A stretch of DNA of 64,000 nucleotides, taken from Actinomyces urinae. GTDB taxonomy: Bacteria; Actinomycetota; Actinomycetes; Actinomycetales; Actinomycetaceae. Each line of letters starts with the position of its first letter. Position 1 is the first letter of the stretch. Of the stretch, positions 38,113 to 47,165 are shown in pieces. The notes under the pieces were generated by a model. That model saw nothing but the letters and a program-made list of their open reading frames with translations, did no database searches and had not been told where the DNA came from. The position numbers and the translations under genes are program-made. The stretch spans positions 1 through 64,000 of the forward strand of contig NZ_LT632546.1 of NCBI RefSeq assembly GCF_900119695.1. The letters run 5' to 3'.

Positions 38113-38172
38113 AACGGCCTCCCATCCCCTAACTACCAGCTACAACCGTACGTCATACACGTCTCGATTGCG

Positions 38173-38396
38173 TGCGAGACCCAAAGTGACACAGAATCCT
38201 GATCATGGAGGCATTCTCCATCTCACAACCGTTCAGCACGCGAGCGCTCCACTGGCTTTCAGACCCAAAACGTCGAGAACAACGGGAAATCGGGCGTTTT
38301 CCCTCACGCAGGATGGTCCGCCGATCCGCATATGACAGCATTCCGACCTAAACCGGCACAGTTACCACCGAAAATGGGCGTTTCCCGTCGGGCACG
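38173..38396 (+). repeat. Intergenic repeat array H (2 units + 1 partial)
   Basis: Plus-oriented conserved starts at about 38174 (only the first end clear), 38259 and 38341, 85 and 82 bp apart. The ends TTTTCCCTCACGCAGG and GTTTCCCGTCGGGCACG are recognisable. The gap 38113-38589 otherwise contains only a terminator-like hairpin at 38534. Confidence 0.7.
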
Positions 38397-38533
38397 CGGT
38401 TTACAGTTACCAACCGAGCATCCGAGCCGTATGCAGAGGCCTGGCACACCAAAAGCGCATAAGCCTCGGCCGACCCCATCAGCTCCTCATCTACGGATCT
38501 AACACCGCGCGGCTCTCACCCCACGGTAGAGCA

Positions 38534-38576
38534 AGGCCTCCCGCCTTCCAGCTTGTTACCGACCGACGGGAGGCCT
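38534..38576 (-). terminator. Hairpin after UPF0182 gene
   Basis: A 10-bp perfect inverted repeat (AGGCCTCCCG, 38534-38543, with its complement at 38567-38576) around a 23-nt loop, just after the stop of the UPF0182 gene on the minus strand. The T-tract is weak, so terminator function is only likely. Confidence 0.45.
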
Positions 38577-38589
38577 CAGGTTTGCGCCA

Positions 38590-41500
38590 CTACTTAGCGG
38601 CTGTGCCCTCTGGCTCGGTGGGCGCGGCCGTTGGTTCGGGCGCGTCAACCGTGAGCTCCTCAGGGCTGAGCTGGCTTTGCGTGTCCAGCTCGTTCTGCAA
38701 ACGCAGCGCCTGAGTCAAGTAACTCTGCAAGCGTTGCTGCTGCTTACCGTATTCGGCCCAATCGCCAACCTTCATCGCATCCTCACCCGCCATGATGGCA
38801 TCACGTGCCCCTTGCAGGGCGCTTGTCAGCTTCTGCTGGGTCGACAGGTCGGACTCTTCACCGTCACCCGATCCGGATCCGTCCTTGCTTCCCGTACCTT
38901 CAGCCAGCTCTGCAGCCGAGTCACCCTTGAATGTCATATCGAGGGCGCCCTCAAGTGTCTCGCTGAAGCCAACGGAATCGCCAAACGCGGTCATGACCTT
39001 ACGCAGAACCGGGTACTTGGTTGAGCCCGTACCTTGCAGGTAGACCGGCTGCACGTATAGCAGTCCACCACCAACCGGCAGGGTCAGCAGATTTCCGAGG
39101 ATTACCTCAGACCCTTCCTGGTCCATCAGGTTCAGCTCACGCGCGATCTCCGCGTTCGCGTTGAAGTTGTTCTGCACTTGGCCCGGCCCTGGCACAGTGG
39201 TCGAGGATGGGAGCGCGAGCAGGCGTAACTGACCGTACCCCTCACGCACCTTGCCTGCCTCGGACCCTGTCTCGGAGTCAACAGCGAGGAAGCCTGCCAT
39301 CGGCTCTCGATCCGCACGTCCGCCCGGCACGAATACCGAGGTAAGTGAGAACTCCGCGCTCTCTTGACCCGGCATCTGCATCGTCAAGTAGTACGGCGGC
39401 TGAACCGGCGTGGAGCCATCAACATTTCGCACTGAAGTCGGGTTTTCGGACAGCCTCCAACGGTCACCACCCGTGTAAAAATCGCCGGCCTCGGTCACGT
39501 GATATGCGGCAAGTAGCGACCTCTGAACTTTGAATAGGTCCTGTGGGTAGCGAAGGTGCGCCATCAGATCCCCAGAAATATCCGCGAGCGGCTTCACCTG
39601 ACCGGGGAAGGTCTTCATCCACGACTTAAGGATCGGATCCTCCTCATCCCACTGGTAGAGGGAAACTGAACCGTCGTAGGCATCAACCACTGCCTTCACC
39701 GAGTTACGCATGTAGTTGATGTTCGGCTGCGCCGCGTACAGTGCTGAATCCTGTGTTGAGGCATCCGCAGTTGCTGATGAAACGTTCACGTGCTGCGCAT
39801 ACGGATAATGGTTCGACGTGGTGTAGGCATCAACGATCCACACGAGGCGTTTAGGCGTGGACGGATCGCCATCCACATCTACCACTGCCGGGTAGGGCTT
39901 ACGGTCAAGCGTGAGGTACGGCGCAACCTTTGAAACTCGTAGTGCCGGGTCGCGGTCGTACAGAATCTGGGATTCAGAGTTGATTTGTGATGCGAAGAAG
40001 ATGTTCGTCGACTGGAACTTGATCGCAAAGAGGAGCTTGTTAAAGAAGTTGCCAATGGACGGGCCGCCGTCACCATCAAACGTTGTTGGAACCTGGCCGC
40101 CGGACTGCTCATCGGGGTAGTCCAATTCGAGCGGGTCGGTTCCTTCCGGAGCGCCAACAATCGAGTATTCGGGAGAGTTCGGCGAGAAATACACTCTCTG
40201 CTCATACTCGCCAACGTCACCAGTGGAGGGAATACCGTCCTCCCACCATTGCGGCTCGCCCTTTGAGTCAACCCTGTTGCCGTAAGCGGCCACAACGCCG
40301 TAACCGTGCGTGAAGATGGTGTGCCTGTTAACCCAGTTCTGTTCGTTGTTATCGAGGCCTTCGAGGTCAATCTCGCGAACCGCGATCACCGTGTCCCTCT
40401 TCTGACCGTCAATCTCGTAGCGATCAACATTCAGCTGATCCTCGAACGTATAGTACGAGCGCGACTGCTTTAACTGTCGAACAGTCGGTGAAATGATGTC
40501 CGGGTCAATAAGGCGAATCTGCTGCGTTGACGCCGCATCATCACGGAGCTGGCCAGTAGCGGTGTCAGTCCTTGCCGCGTAGGTCTGCACTTCAACATTC
40601 TCGAGGTCGTATGCCGCAAGCGTCGCGTCAATGTTGTGCTGAATGTAGGGCGACTGCAGGGCGCGCTCGTTTGGACGCACCTTGAACTGTTGGATCAGTG
40701 CAGGATATGCCATGCCCAGAACGAGGGCGGAAACCACCGTTACAGCAACGCCCGCCACGGGTAGATGCCACGTGCCGCGGAAGGCCGCAACCACAAAGAG
40801 CACCGCCACAAGCACCGAGATAACCGCGAGTATCAGCTGCGCCGGAATGTAAGCATTAACCTGCGCGTACAGGGCGCCATCCGAAGGCGATCCTGTGGTC
40901 TCAACCAGCGCTCGGTAAGGGGCAATCCAGTAGCGCAGGCCAACCACTAGCGACAGGATTGCCGCAAGGATTCCAACCTGGCGCCGAGCCGGCCTCGTAA
41001 CCCGAAAACGAGGAGCCACCTGAATAGCACCGTAAAGGTAGTGCACCACGATGGAAGCGAGAAGGCTCACAACAAACACCGTTGTAAGCAGCGAGAGGAT
41101 CATCTTCAAGAGCGGCAACGTGAACACGTAGAACGAAACGTCAGTGTTGAACTGCGGATCCGCAACCCCAAACGGAGTACGGTTCATCCACATGATGATC
41201 TGCCGCCAATCTGCGGCAAGCCCAAGGCCAGTAAACAGGCCGATAATCAGCGGAACTCCCCAGAAAATGACGCGCCGGAGCGAAGCCATTTTCTCCTGGT
41301 ACTGCATCAGGCTTTCACTGCGGCCTCCAAGCATTGAACGCGGACGTTTCTTGTGCGCCCAGTTCATGTTCAGGCCAACGATAGTGGCGTTCACAACCGT
41401 TGCCACAGCAACAATCGCTAGAATCGACAGCCACTTGGTCCACAACACTCGTTGGGCTCCCAACTGGTCGAACCAAAGGACCTGCGTCCACAAATCGGAC

Positions 41501-41634
41501 GCAACGTAGATGAACACCCCAAGAATCACAAGCACCAGGATTGTGATCCGGAAAGGCGTCATCCCTTTCTTAGGATGACTGGACTTTTCTGGCCTGGGCG
41601 GCTCAGGAAAGCCCTGGAATGGAAAACCGCTCAC
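38590..41634 (-). CDS. UPF0182 family membrane protein
   Basis: A 1014-residue actinobacterial membrane protein (COG1615). The N-terminal third has about seven membrane helices, beginning with PFRITILVLVILGVFIYVASDLWTQVLWFDQLGAQ (given in part as a family hallmark), followed by a large extracellular domain and a Pro/Glu/Thr-rich acidic tail ending TVDAPEPTAAPTEPEGT. Molecular function is unknown. GTG start with AGAGGAA upstream. Divergent from the PPA1309 gene, as in mycobacteria, where the corresponding gene begins the Rv3193c-Rv3198c block. Confidence 0.93.
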   Translation of the reverse strand: MSGFPFQGFPEPPRPEKSSHPKKGMTPFRITILVLVILGVFIYVASDLWTQVLWFDQLGAQRVLWTKWLSILAIVAVATVVNATIVGLNMNWAHKKRPRSMLGGRSESLMQYQEKMASLRRVIFWGVPLIIGLFTGLGLAADWRQIIMWMNRTPFGVADPQFNTDVSFYVFTLPLLKMILSLLTTVFVVSLLASIVVHYLYGAIQVAPRFRVTRPARRQVGILAAILSLVVGLRYWIAPYRALVETTGSPSDGALYAQVNAYIPAQLILAVISVLVAVLFVVAAFRGTWHLPVAGVAVTVVSALVLGMAYPALIQQFKVRPNERALQSPYIQHNIDATLAAYDLENVEVQTYAARTDTATGQLRDDAASTQQIRLIDPDIISPTVRQLKQSRSYYTFEDQLNVDRYEIDGQKRDTVIAVREIDLEGLDNNEQNWVNRHTIFTHGYGVVAAYGNRVDSKGEPQWWEDGIPSTGDVGEYEQRVYFSPNSPEYSIVGAPEGTDPLELDYPDEQSGGQVPTTFDGDGGPSIGNFFNKLLFAIKFQSTNIFFASQINSESQILYDRDPALRVSKVAPYLTLDRKPYPAVVDVDGDPSTPKRLVWIVDAYTTSNHYPYAQHVNVSSATADASTQDSALYAAQPNINYMRNSVKAVVDAYDGSVSLYQWDEEDPILKSWMKTFPGQVKPLADISGDLMAHLRYPQDLFKVQRSLLAAYHVTEAGDFYTGGDRWRLSENPTSVRNVDGSTPVQPPYYLTMQMPGQESAEFSLTSVFVPGGRADREPMAGFLAVDSETGSEAGKVREGYGQLRLLALPSSTTVPGPGQVQNNFNANAEIARELNLMDQEGSEVILGNLLTLPVGGGLLYVQPVYLQGTGSTKYPVLRKVMTAFGDSVGFSETLEGALDMTFKGDSAAELAEGTGSKDGSGSGDGEESDLSTQQKLTSALQGARDAIMAGEDAMKVGDWAEYGKQQQRLQSYLTQALRLQNELDTQSQLSPEELTVDAPEPTAAPTEPEGTAAK

Positions 41635-41810
41635 GTTTTTCCTCTCGAAAACTAGCGAGTTTGCTTACATTGTCCGTCCAGTGTATCGATTGGCGAGGCA
41701 TAAGGCACACGGGAATAATGGTGCTTAACACACCCGCCTTACGCTCTACCGATCGGAGCTGAACGTTCTGGTATAAGTGTAGGGCGCGCTACGGACAAAG
41801 GAAGTGAACA

Positions 41811-42512
41811 ATGTTGAACGAGGACGGGGGCGCAGCAGCCTCCCCCAAGTCAAATGGCGTAACCGGCGCTCAGCTGGGGCTCACACACGCTGTGTACGAG
41901 ATTGAGCGGGCGGCCTCGGCCTTGGGTTGGGATCACGCCTCCACTGTTTACGCACTGGTACCCACTGGCGAGCTATTGGCTTTGGAGGAACTCCCCGCCG
42001 ACATGCGCGCACACCTCGAGGCCAGTTGGGACGGCACCGAGACCGCACTCACTGCAGTCATTCAGGAGGATTTGCCCGGCGAGGACCTTGAGGAAACCCT
42101 CGCGCAACTGGGCTGGCCCGAGTCGGTTGCGGGCGCAGCAGTTGCCACAGAACGAGTTATGGTTCCGCCCGCCGTGCAGGAGCAGGCGCCCGCCAATCCG
42201 GTAGAGGCCGTCGAGTTCTTCGCTAACCACCCTGACCGTGACGAAGTCCGCATTGTTGCGGGTGTTCTGCGCACCGGCGAGTCCTGGTGTGCTGTGCGAG
42301 CCCGCTCCCATGACAACGATGATGAGGTCGCCGAAGGCACCAACCTCGTTCCCGGCCTGGTTGAAGCCCTGTTCACCACGTTCATGCCCGCCGAAGAGCG
42401 CCGGTCCGGAGGATGCGGTAGCGGTTGCAGCTGCGGGTCCGGAGGACGTTGCGGGTCCGGAGGTGGACACGGCGGCGACACTGGCTGTGGGGGCGGCGAC
42501 TGCGGCTGCTAG
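41811..42512 (+). CDS. PPA1309 family protein with Cys/Gly-rich tail
   Basis: A 233-residue protein. Residues 1-200 follow the conserved actinobacterial PPA1309 family (LTHAVYEIERAASALGWD, AELLPGED-type core, RIVAGVLRTGESWCAVRARSHD). The last 35 residues are a separate module of glycine and eight cysteines with one histidine (GGCGSGCSCGSGGRC, then GHGGDTGCGGGDCGC), unlike the ordinary family end. Such tails often bind zinc, copper or Fe-S, but this is inference. AAAGGAAG precedes the ATG. Divergent from UPF0182. Confidence 0.85.
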   Translation: MLNEDGGAAASPKSNGVTGAQLGLTHAVYEIERAASALGWDHASTVYALVPTGELLALEELPADMRAHLEASWDGTETALTAVIQEDLPGEDLEETLAQLGWPESVAGAAVATERVMVPPAVQEQAPANPVEAVEFFANHPDRDEVRIVAGVLRTGESWCAVRARSHDNDDEVAEGTNLVPGLVEALFTTFMPAEERRSGGCGSGCSCGSGGRCGSGGGHGGDTGCGGGDCGC

Positions 42513-42581
42513 CCTCCCGCTCTCTCGGCGGTTCCACACGTCTCGCGCTAGTTTTTCTACACTCCTCGCGCTAGTTAAGGT

Positions 42582-42888
42582 GCGTGAGGGGAACTGACCT
42601 GAAGCGGCGTAATAATCGCCGCTTCAGGTCTGAATACCGCAAAGAAGTGAAAGCGCCTCCTACATCCGTGAGGGGAAGTGGCGTTTTTGGGTGCTGAACC
42701 CGCCAGTTCCCCTCTGAATACCGCAAACCGATACCTCCGTAACCACATCCGTGAGGGGAAGTGCGCAACTACGCCCCTGTTTTTGCCGCTTTGCGTCTGA
42801 ATACTGGGAGGTGAGGAGTCGCCCTGTCGGATCTGTGAGGGGAAGCGCCTAATCGACCCCCGATTCATGCCAGTTTGGGTCGGAATGG
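42582..42888 (-). repeat. 83-bp-pitch intergenic repeat array I (4 units)
   Basis: Four minus-oriented units with TGAAT ends at 42631, 42715, 42798 and 42882 (84, 83, 84 bp), starting CGTGAGGGGAA. Unit 1 has a perfect hairpin core: CCTGAAGCGGCG, loop TAATAAT, then its complement (42598-42628). Unit 2 has hybrid ends (CCAGTTCCCCTCTGAATACC). They fill the gap between the PPA1309 gene and the Lon-like protease gene. Confidence 0.85.
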
Positions 42889-42953
42889 TGTACGCCGCTG
42901 AGCCCCTGTGCCTATGGAAGAGAACCCGAAGCGCCTTTAAGCCCGGCGAGGGC

Positions 42954-44111
42954 TCACTTGGCCTCGCAAACCGGGTGATCGATCGTGGCTCCCTTAGAGA
43001 TGGCTTGCACCGCCTCGCGTGCTTCGGCGAGCGTCGAAACCGGCCAAACCTCTAAACCATCGGGAATGTTTCCCACTACCTCGTCGCAATTCGACTTCGG
43101 GGCAAGGAACCACTGGGCTCCATCGCGCTTTGAACCGTACATTTTCTGCACAATGCCGCCGATTGGTTGCACCTCACCGTCGTATCCTATGGCGCCGGTG
43201 CCCGCGATGATCGCACCGCCGGTTGAATCGCCGCCGGTGAACTTGTCGATGATTCCGAGTGCGAACATCAAACCGGCCGATGGGCCGCCGACGTTCTCCA
43301 GGTGAATTGTTACGTCGACTGGTAGTTTCACGTCCGCGCTTAGGTAGATACCGAACCGCGAGCCCATAAAGTCCGGCCCCGTCTCCTCAGGCAGATAGGT
43401 GCGCATGGCAAGGGTTTTCTTCTCACCGTTACGCAAGATTTCCAGTTTCACGGGCGTCTCTGGCGGGAGGGTCTTTGGAAGCGCGAACGGAACCGACGGC
43501 CGGTCAACCGCATGCCTCTCCCCATCCGGAGTGATGATCGCTTGGAGCACATCGCCCTCCTCAACCACGCCCTCAGCGTGCGATCCCGATGTTGCGCCCG
43601 CAATCGTCATGGTCACGTCCACGTCGTATCCCAGCGCCTCCAACGCCACTGAGGCGGCCGTCGATTGCGAGGACGTCATCTGGATTTTGCTAAGCTCATC
43701 CAATTCTTCGCGGGTAAGATCGCGCGGATAGACCTCCTCCACCGGCCTCACATTGCTCGACGGATCTAGCTTCGCCAATAGAAAATCCACCAGGGAAACG
43801 TGTGCATCCGGCCCTCCTAAACTCGACACGGTGACCATGCGCAGCTGCCCCTCGGACTGCTTCGCGACGTCGGGGGCGGTAATTTCGATTACAGGATCGC
43901 CATTCATAGAACCGAGGACGTCGTACGTCGGCCCCGGAGACGTAATCACGTACGGCATCGGCACCGCGAATGCAATGACTCCGACCAGAACTAACGCACC
44001 TATTAATGTGCCCCACCGACCTATTTTCCTGCGGAGGGAACGCGCATGGGCGGGCCGATTCTCGCCGTCCTCTTTCATTTCCAAGGGGGCGTTGTAATCC
44101 TCGATAGCCAT
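42954..44111 (-). CDS. PDZ domain-containing Lon-like (S16) membrane protease
   Basis: A 385-residue YlbL-type protease. One N-terminal membrane helix (WGTLIGALVLVGVIAFAVPMP), then VITSPGPTYDVLG, a PDZ-like domain (about 160-240, EEGDVLQAI), and an S16 Lon catalytic domain whose Ser is in NVGGPSAGLMFALG and whose Lys is in QKMYGSKRDGAQW. Start: the ATG at 44111 has GGAGG 6 nt upstream; the in-frame extension to 44252 reads through repeat-like sequence and is unlikely. The active site faces outside. Substrates unknown; relatives degrade or trim membrane and secreted proteins. Mycobacterial Rv3194c is the counterpart. Confidence 0.92.
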   Translation of the reverse strand: MAIEDYNAPLEMKEDGENRPAHARSLRRKIGRWGTLIGALVLVGVIAFAVPMPYVITSPGPTYDVLGSMNGDPVIEITAPDVAKQSEGQLRMVTVSSLGGPDAHVSLVDFLLAKLDPSSNVRPVEEVYPRDLTREELDELSKIQMTSSQSTAASVALEALGYDVDVTMTIAGATSGSHAEGVVEEGDVLQAIITPDGERHAVDRPSVPFALPKTLPPETPVKLEILRNGEKKTLAMRTYLPEETGPDFMGSRFGIYLSADVKLPVDVTIHLENVGGPSAGLMFALGIIDKFTGGDSTGGAIIAGTGAIGYDGEVQPIGGIVQKMYGSKRDGAQWFLAPKSNCDEVVGNIPDGLEVWPVSTLAEAREAVQAISKGATIDHPVCEAK

Positions 44112-44209
44112 ATGTTCCTCCCACCGGCCTAGCACTGTCTGGACCGCCGAAACCATTTTGCGTGAATGGCTCGAACTTGTCCAAGTGCGAGGAGGTGCGG
44201 GTTCACTAC

Positions 44210-44560
44210 GTGCGTGAGGGGAGCTGGCAGGTTCAGCACCCAAAACCGTCACTTCCCCTCACGGATATTATTGAGCCTCTACTCGCCTACGAGTATTCAG
44301 ATACAAAGTGGCCGAAAAGGGAGTCTGATTGACCACTTCCACTCACGCAGCTGATTCCATCCAAGCGTTCCTTTGGCATTCAGACCGGAAGTGACGGGTC
44401 TAAGCACGAAACCAGGCACTTCCCCTCACGCACGTGAACGGCAGCGTCGGTCGGAAAGAATTTCGGCCGCGCGGGCGCACTTCCCCTCACGCACGTGAAC
44501 GCCATGGTTCAATTCCCGACAGTTACGCCTCTCCTTCTCCACCACTTCCCTTCACGTATA
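44210..44560 (+). repeat. Intergenic repeat array J (3 units + 2 partial)
   Basis: Units at about 44210-44265, 44293-44348 and 44377-44434 with CACTTC positions at 44250, 44334 and 44417 (84 and 83 bp). Unit 1 has the CCCTCAC-type end at both sides, making it a true inverted repeat. Two additional isolated ends follow at 44478 and 44543. The gap separates the Lon-like protease from the metalloprotease. Confidence 0.8.
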
Positions 44561-44662
44561 GAACCAGTTCGCTATGGGCTAAACCTCTAAATACCAGCCA
44601 AAACAGCCTCATCCCACGCTCTCTCAGCGCACCGGTTCAGAAGAGGCGGTAATTTGTAAGGC

Positions 44663-46285
44663 ATGAGTGAAAACAACCCGGACATGTTTGACTCGAACGA
44701 CGACTCCAAGAGGTCGCCGTGGGAGGACATGCTGCGAAGCATGCTCGGCCGTGAGGCTGCTGACGAGATGATAAAGGCAATGCGCGCGAGCGGCGTTGAC
44801 CCCGCGTCGATGGGCGCCGGCATGAAGTTCCCCGGCACTCCCGAAGAGATGCGCTCGATGCTTGGGCAGCTGAACTACATGATGAGTTCAAGCAGCGGTC
44901 CAATCAACTGGAAGATGGCGCATGAGATCGCTCGCCACCGCGCATGGGGTGATGGTGACTTGCAGATTTCGGCCGCGGAGGGCCAGCGTATCCGCCAAGC
45001 ATTACAGGTTGGCGATTTGTGGCTGGATGCGGTCACGGATTTAACTCCTCCGCAAGGTGAACGCCACGCATGGCGCCGCTCTGACTGGGTGGACAACACC
45101 CTTGACACATGGAAGCAGATGGTCGAGCCGGTTGCGGCGAATGCGGCGCGCGCCCTCTCGGATGCGTTGAAACAACAGATGGACCAGATGACGAATCAGG
45201 GAATCGGCGAATTGCCGGAGGGGCTGTCTGCCATGTTCACCCAGGCGCAACCCATGATGGAGCGTCTCTCCGCAGCGGTTTTTGCCGGCCAGATCGGCGA
45301 GGCCCTCGGAGGCCTATCTCATGAGGCGTTCGGCTCAACCGACGTGGGCATTCCACTAACCGACGGAGGTAGCACTGCCCTCGTTGTGCCTAATGTGAAC
45401 GCATTCGTGGATGGTCTTGATATTCCAACGGATGAGGTTTACCAGTTCCTCGCATTGCGGGAGGTCGCGCACGCCAGGCTGTTCCATTCCGTGTCCTGGT
45501 TGCGGTCAGAGATCTTGCAGTCCGTGCAGAACTACGCGGCCGAGATCCGCATTGATACAGATGCGATTTACGAGGCTGCCACTTCGATTGACCCGACAGA
45601 CATGGCGGCACTCCAGGATGCGATGACAGCCGGGGCGTTCAACGGGGAGCCCACTCCCGCGCAGGAAAAGGCACTCGAGGATTTGGAGACTCAACTGGCA
45701 CTCGTAGAAGGTTGGGTTGAGGTGATCACTCTCGAAGCTGGCCGCCCGTACCTGCCGCACATTGAACAGTTGCGCGAGTTGATGCGTCGCCGGCGCGTTT
45801 CGGGTGGCGCCGCGGAGCAGATGCTTGAAAAGCTGATTGGCCTTAAGTTACGTCCTCGTCAGGCGCGTAATGCGGCGCAGCTTTGGCAGATTGTTTCAAG
45901 TGAACGAGGCCGCAGTGAGCGCGATGCTCTTTGGAATCACCCCGACTTTGCTCCAACAGCTACGGAGCTTGCGAATCCGGAGGCTTTCCTTCTTTCTCGT
46001 AAGCAAAAAGCTGACGCCGATGCAGACATTGACGCGGCGCTGGAGCAGTTATTGGAGGGTACCCTCGGCTGGGCTGAGGGGCTTGAGCCGGGCCAGGATT
46101 CGGAGGGCGACGCAAAGCGCGTCGGATCCGCCAGCGCCGTTTCCGATACGTCAGATTCTGATAATAGCGGATCGAGTTCTCAGGGTAGAGGGTCCGCGTC
46201 CGGCGTTGAAGGATCGGATTCGGATAATGATAGACAAGGTCCGGGCGACAACTCCGATGATGACGCTACCTCTCGCGATGACTAG
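44663..46285 (+). CDS. Zinc-dependent metalloprotease (DUF2342 family)
   Basis: A 540-residue member of the actinobacterial DUF2342/hydrolase family related to zincin metalloproteases. Core motifs: MLGQLNYMMSSSSGPINW, the GQIGEALGGLSHEAFGSTDVGIPL block, and FLALREVAHARLFHSVSWL, where REVAHARL stands in place of HExxH. The family's VTLEAGRPYLPH and ALWNHPDFAPTATEL segments are present. The last 75 residues are Ser/Asp/Gly-rich and acidic (SDSDNSGSSS, NSDDDATSRDD). No signal peptide. TAATTT ends 7 nt upstream of the ATG, so it may be leaderless, though AAGG is also present. Mycobacterial Rv3195 is the counterpart. Confidence 0.9.
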   Translation: MSENNPDMFDSNDDSKRSPWEDMLRSMLGREAADEMIKAMRASGVDPASMGAGMKFPGTPEEMRSMLGQLNYMMSSSSGPINWKMAHEIARHRAWGDGDLQISAAEGQRIRQALQVGDLWLDAVTDLTPPQGERHAWRRSDWVDNTLDTWKQMVEPVAANAARALSDALKQQMDQMTNQGIGELPEGLSAMFTQAQPMMERLSAAVFAGQIGEALGGLSHEAFGSTDVGIPLTDGGSTALVVPNVNAFVDGLDIPTDEVYQFLALREVAHARLFHSVSWLRSEILQSVQNYAAEIRIDTDAIYEAATSIDPTDMAALQDAMTAGAFNGEPTPAQEKALEDLETQLALVEGWVEVITLEAGRPYLPHIEQLRELMRRRRVSGGAAEQMLEKLIGLKLRPRQARNAAQLWQIVSSERGRSERDALWNHPDFAPTATELANPEAFLLSRKQKADADADIDAALEQLLEGTLGWAEGLEPGQDSEGDAKRVGSASAVSDTSDSDNSGSSSQGRGSASGVEGSDSDNDRQGPGDNSDDDATSRDD

Positions 46286-46345
46286 AACCGACAATGAGGG
46301 GCAATACCGGGCATCTCTGACTTCCGAAATTAGTTGTGTCCCCTT

Positions 46346-46379
46346 AGAGGGCGTTGAAGCATAATGCTTCAGCGCCTCT
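46346..46379 (+). other. Hairpin between metalloprotease gene and tauE relic
   Basis: Inverted repeat GGGCGTTGAAGC / GCTTCAGCGCC with a short ATAAT loop (11 bp plus an extension past a bulge), 60 nt after the metalloprotease stop and directly at the start of the decayed tauE. It may end transcription but lacks a T-tract. Confidence 0.4.
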
Positions 46380-46382
46380 CGG

Positions 46383-47118
46383 CATCGACCTCCTCATCGG
46401 CCTCGTCGTCGGTGTCCTAGGCGCTGACTCAGGAATCCTCTCGATACCCACATGTGTCTTCCTGCTGGAGTAACCTCCGCATGAGGCATCAGTTGGATCT
46501 TTGATCATCATGGGAAGCACCTTGCTTATAGCGCTAATTCCCAAGTCCTTGTAGAGCCAGGTGCAACGCGAAGAGGGCTTCATCTTTGGAGCCCTGTCTA
46601 CCGTTGCCATCCTTTCGGTTCCAGGCTTTCGTTACTTGTCAGCGCTAATCTTCTGATGCTAGTTCTGCGGATTCTGCTAACCATCGGCGGCACCTTCCTT
46701 TCCGCAGTGCTTTCAAAAGCAAGAAGCTAGCAACCGATGTGTTGAAAGGCGAATCTAAAAAGGGCGTTTTGGCGTTCACCGCGTACGCAAGCCGACAGGG
46801 CCGTTGACCAGTTTCTTCGGTGTGGGCGGAGGAATCGTCGTTCCGATGCTGATTCTCGCGCTAGACTTCAACATCACAGACGCTTTAGGCGCCTCTCTTC
46901 TGTCCATGGTTATTTCATCTGCAAGAGGTTTGATCTCGAGCATCGAAAAAATTTCACCACGGAATGGCCGATAATCATCGCCTTCGCCCTGGCATCAATG
47001 ATGGGCGGATTGGTTGGAGCTCCGGCGTCTCGAAAGGTCAAGGGAAATATGCTCACCAGAATCTTCGCGTTACTGCTTCTGTGCGTCTCGACGAGACCTC
47101 TCTTATCAGTCCTGACAT
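46383..47118 (+). pseudogene. TauE/SafE family permease, decayed
   Basis: No open frame, but the plus strand in several frames spells a TauE/SafE permease. One frame reads GIDLLIGLVVGVLGADSGIL and continues to the E of FLLE before a stop, then PPHEASVGSLIIMGSTLLIA, a second stop, then REEGFIFGALSTVAILSVPG and LSALIF. Another frame reads LTSFFGVGGGIVVPMLILAL and GASLLSMVISSA. A third gives IIAFALASMMGGLVGAPASR. The order matches both halves of the family. At least three stops and two shifts make it a clear pseudogene, more decayed than the one at 29669. Confidence 0.85.
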
Positions 47119-47120
47119 AG

Positions 47121-47150
47121 AAAATGTGGGAGCTAAAGCTCCCACATTTT
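47121..47150. terminator. Bidirectional terminator
   Basis: Perfect 14-bp inverted repeat (AAAATGTGGGAGCT with its complement) with T-tracts on both sides (CATTTTT on plus; the same by symmetry on minus). It ends the tauE relic on plus and the DUF981-like gene on minus. Confidence 0.9.
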
Positions 47151-47165
47151 TGAAGTTACGAAATG

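Noticed and set aside
42575-42868. Small open frames across repeat arrays (here and at 48117-48551, 27974-28513) as a protein family
   Set aside because: Their similar translations come from the shared repeat DNA, occur in different frames and orientations, and have no ribosome binding sites.
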